DNA from: Streptomyces venezuelae | Lineage (GTDB): Bacteria; Actinomycetota; Actinomycetes; Streptomycetales; Streptomycetaceae | DNA: 64,000 nt | Reading direction: 5' to 3' | Assembly: GCF_008642355.1 (NCBI RefSeq) | Contig: NZ_CP029193.1 | Coordinates: 2,814,001 to 2,878,000 of the forward strand | Part shown: positions 58,239-64,000 of the stretch, piece by piece | Position numbering within the stretch: the first letter of the stretch is position 1 | How the letters are laid out: each line of letters begins with the position of its first letter | Position numbers and translations under genes: made by a program | The notes under the pieces: generated by a model | Databases searched by the model: none | The model's input: only the letters and a program-made list of their open reading frames with translations | Told to the model about the DNA's origin: nothing

Positions 58239-59506
58239 TTGTGCTCGACCTGTTCGCCGGGCCCGGCGGCTGGAGCCACGCCCTGACTGTCCTCGGCGTA
58301 CGCGACATCGGCCTGGAATGGGACGAGTGGGCGTGCAAGACCCGTGCAGCAGCCGGGCAGTTGACCATCCGCACCGACGTGGCGATGTACCCGGTGTGGC
58401 CCTTCCTCGGGAAGACGAGCGGCCTCATCGCCAGCCCGCCCTGCCAGGCGTGGTCGATGGCCGGCAAACGCCTCGGACTGCTCGACCAGCCCCTGGTCCA
58501 TCAGGCCGTCGCCGACCTCGCCGCCGGCCGCGACACCCGCGGGAAGCTCCTGGCCGCCTGCCAGGACGAGCGCTCCCTGCTGGCCGCCGAACCCATGCGC
58601 TACCTCCACGCCCTCAACCAGCACGGCCAGCCCGAGTGGATCGCGATGGAAGAGGTCCCCGACGTGCTGCCGCTGTGGCGCCAGTACGCCGCGATCCTGC
58701 GCAGCTGGGGCTTCTCGGTCTGGACCGGCATCCTGAACGCGGCGGACTACGGGGTGCCGCAGACCAGGAGGCGGGCGATCCTGCTCGCCTCACGCACGCG
58801 CACCGCCGAACCACCGCCGCCCACCCACGCCAAGGCCGCCGAGCCGGAGTCGTTGTTCGGGCCGGGCCGCGACCAGTGGGTGTCCATGGCCAAGGCCCTC
58901 GGCTGGGGCGCCACCGACCGCCCCGTCCCGACCGTGTGTGCCGGCGGCGGTCCGGGAGGCGGACCCGAACCCTTCCCGTCCGGATCACGCAAGACGCTCA
59001 GCGACGCACGCGAGCGCGGCACCTGGAAGCCTCAGACCGGCAAGGTCCTGCAGTCCCGACGCAAAGGAGCGGGGTGGACGAAGCGCCACGGAGCGAGAGA
59101 GGACCTGTCGGCCCACACTCCCGCGCCAACGTTCAGCGGGGAGGCGCACCGGTGGTCGTGGTCGTTGCGCAGTAACAACCAGTCCAACGCAACCGTCCGC
59201 TCCATCCAGGAGCCTGCCGGCACCCTCTTCTTCGGTCACCGCGCGAACGAATGCGTCTGGGTTGCCGAACCCTCTGGTGACACCACCGCCACGCGCGAGG
59301 AGCAGCCTGCACCGGAGTCCATCCGGATCACGGCCGAAGAGGCCGGGGTTCTGCAGACGTTCCCCGCCGACTACCCCTGGGCCGGCAACAAGGGACAGGT
59401 CTTCGGCCAGATCGGTAACGCCGTCCCGCCCCGGCTCGCCGCCCACCTTCTGGCCCCGCACCTGGGCAAGACCCTTCGCCCCGACGACTTCACCCTGGCC
59501 GCCTAA
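58235..59506 (+). CDS. C5-cytosine DNA methyltransferase
   Basis: 423 residues, GTG overlapping the upstream stop. Motif I DLFAGPGGW at the N-terminus, motif IV SPPCQAWS with the catalytic Cys70, motif VI reading EEVP in place of the usual ENV, motif VIII QTRRR, and the C-terminal GNAVPPRL (motif X). The target-recognition region lies between about 200 and 350. Apparently complete. No restriction partner is adjacent. It could modify element DNA to pass host restriction, or act together with the PAPS-reductase-like protein. Confidence 0.9.
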   Translation: MIVLDLFAGPGGWSHALTVLGVRDIGLEWDEWACKTRAAAGQLTIRTDVAMYPVWPFLGKTSGLIASPPCQAWSMAGKRLGLLDQPLVHQAVADLAAGRDTRGKLLAACQDERSLLAAEPMRYLHALNQHGQPEWIAMEEVPDVLPLWRQYAAILRSWGFSVWTGILNAADYGVPQTRRRAILLASRTRTAEPPPPTHAKAAEPESLFGPGRDQWVSMAKALGWGATDRPVPTVCAGGGPGGGPEPFPSGSRKTLSDARERGTWKPQTGKVLQSRRKGAGWTKRHGAREDLSAHTPAPTFSGEAHRWSWSLRSNNQSNATVRSIQEPAGTLFFGHRANECVWVAEPSGDTTATREEQPAPESIRITAEEAGVLQTFPADYPWAGNKGQVFGQIGNAVPPRLAAHLLAPHLGKTLRPDDFTLAA

Positions 59507-60618
59507 TGCCCCACCGACCCGTCCCGTACGAGGACGACCTCGACATCGTGCAGACGCCGCAGCCTGTGCACTACGCCGAGCAGTCCCTGCTCGGCGCCCT
59601 CCTCCTGGAACCCGACCGGCTCGACGGCATCGAAGCTCTGGACTCCGGCCACTTCAGCAACCATGCCCACGGTGCCCTCTGGCAGGCCATGCGCGAGCTG
59701 CCGCCGCCCGAACCGGACACGCACCGCACCAGCCCTGCCTGGCTGAACGCCGTGCTCGAAGCGGCACGCCCGCACGCTCCCGGCCTCACCGCCTCCTATC
59801 TCCACACCCTCATCCAGGTCTGCCCGTGGCCGGAGCACGCACCGGCCTACGCACGGATAGTCCGAGCCGATCACGCTCGACGCACGTTGCTCATACACGC
59901 CGAACGCCTCGCCCAGACCGCGACCGACAGCACCCTGCCCAACCCGGTGACCGCCACCCTGGCCCAGGCCGACACGCTCGGCCATTTCCTCGAAAGGCTC
60001 GCCGGACAGTTCGCCTCACACCCCGGCTCCCTGCCGCGCACCGTGTCACCGGCTCCCCGGGCGGGACACCGCGGCGAGGACGCCCTCGACGAGGAACGCC
60101 TCCTGCTGTCCACCGCCACGGCGCACCCCGCAGAACTGAAGGACATGCGTTGGCTGCAGCCCGACGACTTCACGCTGCCCCTGCACGCCGCCCTCTGGCA
60201 GTGCCTGACCACCCTGGTCCACAACGGACAACCCGTGGACGCCGTCACGGTGCTCTGGGAGGCCCAGCACCGCGGACTCCTCACCGACGGCCTCGAGCCC
60301 CGCGATCTGATCGACCTGGTCTCCACGCCCGTCGGCTCACCCGAATACTGGGGTGAGCGAGTCCTTCAACGCGCTCTGCTGGACCGTGCCTTCGGCGTCG
60401 GCACACGCATCACCGCCTACGCACGGGACCCGGTCAACACCCCGCACCAGCTGATCACCGGCAGCCGCCGCGCCCTGGCCGACCTCACCACTCTGCGCAC
60501 CCGCTGGCACCGCAGCACCAGCCCCGCGCCACCCACTACGCGAGCACCGCGCAGCCCGGCCGCCCCACGGGCCGGCCCGCCACGCACCACCGCATCCAGC
60601 GCCCGCACACTCCGCTGA
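59506..60618 (+). CDS. Protein of two DnaB N-terminal-like domains, no helicase motor
   Basis: 370 residues; ATG overlaps the upstream TAA (TAATG). Domain 1 (about 20-140) reads HYAEQSLLGALLLEPDRLDG, HFSNHAHGALWQAMREL, LTASYLHTLIQVCPW; domain 2 (about 195-310) reads DEERLLLSTATAHPAELKD, FTLPLHAALWQCLTTLVHNG, LEPRDLIDLVSTPVGSPEYW. Both match the DnaB N-terminal (primase-interaction) domain. No Walker A or RecA-like part follows; only a basic Pro-rich tail. It could titrate or recruit replication proteins. Confidence 0.8.
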   Translation: MPHRPVPYEDDLDIVQTPQPVHYAEQSLLGALLLEPDRLDGIEALDSGHFSNHAHGALWQAMRELPPPEPDTHRTSPAWLNAVLEAARPHAPGLTASYLHTLIQVCPWPEHAPAYARIVRADHARRTLLIHAERLAQTATDSTLPNPVTATLAQADTLGHFLERLAGQFASHPGSLPRTVSPAPRAGHRGEDALDEERLLLSTATAHPAELKDMRWLQPDDFTLPLHAALWQCLTTLVHNGQPVDAVTVLWEAQHRGLLTDGLEPRDLIDLVSTPVGSPEYWGERVLQRALLDRAFGVGTRITAYARDPVNTPHQLITGSRRALADLTTLRTRWHRSTSPAPPTTRAPRSPAAPRAGPPRTTASSARTLR

Positions 60619-60672
60619 CCCATCCGCTCCGGCCGGCCCCCGCACCGGCCACAGCCGTGAAACGAGAACCGA

Positions 60673-62034
60673 TTGCCGCACCCCGAAGCAGACCTGCACA
60701 TCCGGCTCGACCTGCTCCACGGCCGCCCCAGCGCCGTCAGCGCCACCATCACGGGCACCGCCACCCACACCGTGCGGGCGCTGCTCGCCCTCCACGGGTT
60801 CGAGCCCCTCGACGACACCACGATGGTCATGGCCCGCATCGACCGCGAGGAGGCGTACTACGCCGACCAAGCCGCACACGCCCTGCGCGCCGAAGGCGTC
60901 GCCGTGGACATCACGCCCCGGCTCCGCGAAGAGATCACCACCGAATGGACCTGGGCCAACTACCCCATGCACTGGTGCACGCGCGAAGAGATCCGCGAGG
61001 TCTCCGGCGACGCACAGAAGATCTACGACGACATACGCTCCGGCCGCCTGATCATCCACGCGCACGCCTACGACGGCTGGACCACCGTCGCCGTCGGCAC
61101 CTACCGCGACGGACCGAGTGTCCACCTCCACGGCGAGAACCACCTCCGAGTGGAAGCCGGCCAGTACGGCGGCCCCCTCGCTGCCATCGCCGAGTTCGAA
61201 CGCCTCTACGGCGACACCGTACGCCCCGGCCCCGCCCCCGCCACAGACACCGAACGCGAGGCGGAACAGGCCCGCACCCCGCCGGACCCCGAACCCGAGG
61301 CCAACGTCCAGCTGCCCACGACCACGGCGGGGCCTGCTGAGACCGAAGCGGCCGAGGCCGAGGGTCACGAGGCCCTTCTGAACGACTTCGTCGAGTCGCA
61401 CGGAGCCTGGGAGAAGTGGAGGACGTGGTCCGACAACACCACGCACGCCGTCCATGAATCCCTCGTCCTGCGCGCTGAGTTCGTACACGAAGCCGACCCT
61501 GGCGATACGCAGTGGAAGATCGCAGCCTACGAGAGCCCCGTCGGTCAACGCCGGTGGCACGCCACCGCGAACACCACAGTCCCCGTGGAGATCATGCAGG
61601 CACTCCTCGACAGCCTCGCCTCCGCGGACGCGACGGAGATCGCGGCAGGCAGCCAGATCTCGGAAGCAAACATTGCAGAGGCCACCCGCCCGCTGGCCGA
61701 CGCCGGATGGAAGCACACCATCGACGGCCGCTCCATCCGCTGGCAAGCCCCCGGCGATCGCCCGGTCAGCGTCCAGTTCGATGCCTTCGCGGCAAACACG
61801 CAGCAGCCCGACCTGCCGGCCTGGACCGTCTGGGGCGACAGCAATTCCGGCAGCCAGAGGTGGACGCTGCACTTCTCGACGCACGCAGCCGCCGCCGTGC
61901 TCCAAGATGTGACCTTCGAGTTGGCTGGCCGATACGCCAAACCTTGCGGCGTCTCCGCTACACGGCAGAGCCATCCCCTCAGCGCTCTCCCCACCTCACC
62001 GGCGCATACTCCTGCCCGCCCCCGGACACGCTGA
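60673..62034 (+). CDS. Module plus DUF317-like fusion protein
   Basis: 453 residues from TTG (CGAGAA upstream is weak). Residues 29-84 are a module copy: THTVRALLALHGFEPLDDTT, MVMARIDREEAYYADQAAHA, LRAEGVAVDITPRL. An acidic Pro/Glu linker (about 195-240) follows. The C-terminal half resembles DUF317 repeats: WHATANTTVPVEIMQALLDS and WTLHFSTHAAAAVLQDVTFE. It joins the two most expanded families of the element in one chain, which hints that they act together. Confidence 0.66.
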   Translation: MPHPEADLHIRLDLLHGRPSAVSATITGTATHTVRALLALHGFEPLDDTTMVMARIDREEAYYADQAAHALRAEGVAVDITPRLREEITTEWTWANYPMHWCTREEIREVSGDAQKIYDDIRSGRLIIHAHAYDGWTTVAVGTYRDGPSVHLHGENHLRVEAGQYGGPLAAIAEFERLYGDTVRPGPAPATDTEREAEQARTPPDPEPEANVQLPTTTAGPAETEAAEAEGHEALLNDFVESHGAWEKWRTWSDNTTHAVHESLVLRAEFVHEADPGDTQWKIAAYESPVGQRRWHATANTTVPVEIMQALLDSLASADATEIAAGSQISEANIAEATRPLADAGWKHTIDGRSIRWQAPGDRPVSVQFDAFAANTQQPDLPAWTVWGDSNSGSQRWTLHFSTHAAAAVLQDVTFELAGRYAKPCGVSATRQSHPLSALPTSPAHTPARPRTR

Positions 62035-62242
62035 CGCTCAGGCCGCCGCGCGGACCACCTCAGTCACTACTACGCCGTCACTGCTCACGGAGGCGACCGT
62101 AGGCGTACCGAGCGACCCGCACAGGCATGGGGCAACACAGGCCATTTCCCCAGGGGGCGCGGTCATCTGCGAGGGTGTGAGGCTGTGAGATGGCCGCCGA
62201 CCCCGTCAGGGATGACCCCTCGCGGTGAGGCTGAGTGTGTCA

Positions 62243-62587
62243 TCAGAGAGCTGCCTCCGGGGGCGCTTCGCCGGGCACCCCTTGGGCAACCAGGCCGTCT
62301 TTCTCCCAGACCACTTTGGTGGCCTTGAGCCAGGGCGAGTCGTACAGGCAGCCCCCAGAGTGGAACAAACGAAGATGCCAGGCCCGGCTCTGCTGGAGCA
62401 GTCGACGGAGCTGCGGATCGGCATCGGGCAGCCTGAGTTCGATGAAGCCCTGGCCGTCGGCGTACTTGCCCTGCACGGTCAGGGTCCCGGTCAGCGTAAT
62501 CGTGCTTCCCGGGACGCAGGTAAGCATCACGGAGTCCCCGGTCATGACCCTGGGGCCCGGCCAGGAGGATCCCGAGCCGCCGATCAT
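62243..62587 (-). CDS. Hypothetical protein coupled to 2H phosphoesterase
   Basis: 114 residues from ATG at 62587, which overlaps the upstream stop (ATGA) and has GGGGGT before it. Beta-rich: VMLTCVPGSTITLTGTLTVQ, QGFIELRLPDADPQLRRLLQ, WHLRLFHSGGCLYDS. An OB-fold or small barrel is possible, but no family was recognised. Probably transcribed with the 2H gene; it could be its cofactor or regulator. Confidence 0.58.
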   Translation of the reverse strand: MIGGSGSSWPGPRVMTGDSVMLTCVPGSTITLTGTLTVQGKYADGQGFIELRLPDADPQLRRLLQQSRAWHLRLFHSGGCLYDSPWLKATKVVWEKDGLVAQGVPGEAPPEAAL

Positions 62588-63210
62588 GTCATACCCCCCT
62601 TCAATGCCACGGTGGCGAGCTGTTCCCACCGGATCGCTGCCCCGTCATGCCACTGGGCGACCAGGTGCACCGCGTCGACCTGGACCTGCTGGGCGAGGGG
62701 ACCGTCGATCGCGGCGAGGGCCTCGCGCAGGTCGGCCGCGGAGACGTCCTTGGCGCCCTTGCTCGTGTATGCGAGCGAGATGTGCGGGTACCGGCTCGCG
62801 GCCGCGGTCCACTCGGTCCCGGCGTGCCGACGCATCACGGCGGTGACGTCACCGACCAACTCGCCGAAGAGACGGCCGGGCCAGCCGCTGATCTCGACGG
62901 CCATCGCGCCGATCGCGGGCCGGTCGAAGGTGAGCGTGAACGGCGCCCGTTGGCCGACGCGTTCACGGACATCATCGACGACCGCACCCAGGTCGATGTC
63001 GTCGGCGCCGACCCCCATCGCGTGAAGGAGGGTGCAGTGCAGGCCATCGTCGGGCACCGGGCTCATCCCCCGGGGCATCAGGCCCCGGTCTCGGTACAGG
63101 GAGAGCAGCCCCTCCGCCTCGGCCGGCGACGGCAGCACGTGCCAGTGCAGGTCCTTCCGTCCTGGAGGCCAGCCCCCGACGTGCTCCACCCTCTCGAAGA
63201 AGCTCTCCAC
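62584..63210 (-). CDS. 2H phosphoesterase / 2'-5' RNA ligase-like protein
   Basis: 208 residues from GTG at 63210. Both 2H motifs are present: LHCTLLH (H-x-T) at about 58-64 and PHISLAY (H-x-S) at about 142-148, with a DLHWHVLP segment near the N-terminus. The fold handles 2',3'-cyclic phosphate ends of RNA or cyclic nucleotides. A possible role in RNA repair, or in breaking down cyclic-nucleotide signals used in defence, is family-based inference. Confidence 0.82.
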   Translation of the reverse strand: MESFFERVEHVGGWPPGRKDLHWHVLPSPAEAEGLLSLYRDRGLMPRGMSPVPDDGLHCTLLHAMGVGADDIDLGAVVDDVRERVGQRAPFTLTFDRPAIGAMAVEISGWPGRLFGELVGDVTAVMRRHAGTEWTAAASRYPHISLAYTSKGAKDVSAADLREALAAIDGPLAQQVQVDAVHLVAQWHDGAAIRWEQLATVALKGGMT

Positions 63211-63577
63211 TGCGCGGCCCTCCCGTTGTGATCAGCGCATCCTCGGTCAGGCTTTCACCCTTCCTGAGCCGCGAGGTGGAGATCCGAAATATCCCCTCCG
63301 CTCGGCACGAACCCTGATGCTCCAGCCCCTCCAAAACCCCGGCGACAAGCTGCTCATCCACCGCCTCGTTCCAGGCCCGGCTTGCCGTGACTGCGGCGCC
63401 TCGTTCGGCAGGTCACTCCCTTATCGCTCCGACCGCCAATCAGAACCCTCGCAGAGCAGGGTCATACACTCGCGGCCACGCGCCTTGAAGCCTCCCGGCC
63501 GGCTCCTATCCTCTCCACAACGGACCCGGACACCACAAGACCTGCCCGACGGCGAGGCCGTCAGCGACAATCGGCTC
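63211..63577. other. Intergenic region, no gene recognised
   Basis: It lies between the start of the minus-strand 2H gene and the plus-strand gene at 63578, so it should hold divergent promoters; CCTATCCT near 63508 might be a -10 region. A minus-strand frame continuing to 63361 has weak codon bias and was not accepted. No repeat or hairpin stands out. Confidence 0.4.
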
Positions 63578-64000
63578 ATGCCCCTCCCGCAACCTGACGA
63601 CGAGAGCATCTATCGCAAGGTCACCGTCGAATTCGGCCGGGAAGCCTTCGCCGACCAAGACCCGGCATACCGACGCACCCCGATTCCGGACGACTGGCTC
63701 GATGCCCCCGCCGAGGCCGATCTGCGCGAAACAGCCCTCATCCGTGAAGCAGATCGCCACACCGAAGGACTGCTGCATCGAGCCTCTATGGCAGCACTTG
63801 TTCCAGGGGACCAGTTCTCGCTCTGGGTGTTCCTGCACAGCAAGGACGGCCAGCCTTTCGTCATGAACCGATACGGGGTGACCGGAAGAAGCGTCGGCAA
63901 CCAACCCCTGGGGCCCCTGGAAGACCTCCAGGTCTACGCCACGAATCCGCACGGGACCTATGAGGGGAAATCACACGGGCTGTGCAGACACCAGAAGTGG
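63578..64000 (+). CDS. Hypothetical protein, 3' end outside window
   Basis: Open from ATG at 63578 to the window end (141 codons, no stop). The product is an acidic soluble protein: PLPQPDDESIYRKVTVEFG, IPDDWLDAPAEADLRETALI, DQFSLWVFLHSKDGQPFVMN. No Shine-Dalgarno is visible before the ATG. It appears to start a domain-sized chain cut by the window edge; I do not recognise it. The opposite strand has a long frame over the same bases, but the codon bias favours this strand. Confidence 0.5.
   Translation, partial: MPLPQPDDESIYRKVTVEFGREAFADQDPAYRRTPIPDDWLDAPAEADLRETALIREADRHTEGLLHRASMAALVPGDQFSLWVFLHSKDGQPFVMNRYGVTGRSVGNQPLGPLEDLQVYATNPHGTYEGKSHGLCRHQKW

Noticed and set aside
62972..63361. Minus-strand frame extending upstream of the 2H phosphoesterase
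   Set aside because: Its codon bias is weak and it overlaps the 2H gene in another frame over most of its length. The first 55 residues have no support from motif or ribosome site.
63506..63952. Long minus-strand frame over the right edge
   Set aside because: The plus-strand frame from 63578 has the stronger codon bias and is open to the end, so the minus frame is taken as its shadow.
1..64000. Search for CRISPR arrays, tRNA/rRNA genes, integrase or transposase
   Set aside because: No regular short direct repeats with spacers, no clover-leaf or rRNA-like stretch, and no integrase or transposase motif were found. Repeated sequence is limited to the operator element and diverged gene paralogs.

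Overview
The sequence is very GC-rich. It has codons ending in G or C, dense ATGA/GTGA/TTGA stop-start overlaps, TTG and GTG starts, an LAXTG surface protein, and many DUF317, DUF4913 and HxlR proteins. Together these point to Streptomyces or a close relative, and to a large accessory element (conjugative plasmid or ICE) rather than core chromosome. No rRNA, tRNA, CRISPR array, integrase, transposase or recognisable replication initiator was seen, so element ends and origin lie outside the window.

Layout. From 1 to about 6.3 kb is a mixed-strand border region: a lipoprotein, an Mrr-like PD-(D/E)XK protein, DUF317 proteins, a GNAT, a GFA/CENP-V protein and a 48-residue small protein. From 6.4 to 20.5 kb everything runs on the minus strand: an LAXTG SpaA-type surface protein, DUF317, an ATP-grasp ligase, an MFS exporter, tandem HxlR regulators, a set of related helical proteins, a secreted SH3 protein, a RelE-like toxin fold, DUF4913 and a DNA methyltransferase. 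At 20.5-21 kb lies a control region made of two facing copies of one promoter/operator element. From 21 to 62 kb everything runs on the plus strand. This begins with a type IV secretion (T4SS) block: peptidoglycan hydrolase, small membrane protein, VirB8-like, TrbL/VirB6-like, an SCO6880 protein, a VirB4-like ATPase and a lipoprotein. Next come many small element-specific genes, a MoxR ATPase with a vWA/HEXXH partner, a relaxase-like protein that lacks its HUH histidines, a DUF317 array, the TraG/VirD4 coupling protein, an orphan TrpA-like enzyme, a PAPS-reductase-like protein with a C5 DNA methyltransferase, and a protein of two DnaB N-terminal domains without a helicase motor. The right edge returns to minus-strand genes (2H phosphoesterase and partner) and a gene truncated by the window end.

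How it fits together. The plus-strand block reads as a conjugation apparatus of T4SS type, unlike the single TraB/FtsK translocase usual in Streptomyces. The coupling protein sits about 24 kb from the VirB4-like ATPase, and the best relaxase candidate is degenerate. Five copies of a conserved element (TA, then CCCGGTT 12 nt later, usually in a palindrome) precede transcription units on both arms and suggest one regulon.

Main unusual observations: (1) Shine-Dalgarno-positioned CTG, ATC and GTC codons where no ATG/GTG/TTG start fits; (2) the shared operator/promoter element; (3) a roughly 50-residue alpha/beta module repeated about nine times in eight genes, two of them frameshifted; (4) DUF317 expansion to about nine genes; (5) the relaxase-like protein without HUH. 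All family assignments come from reading motifs; no database search was run.
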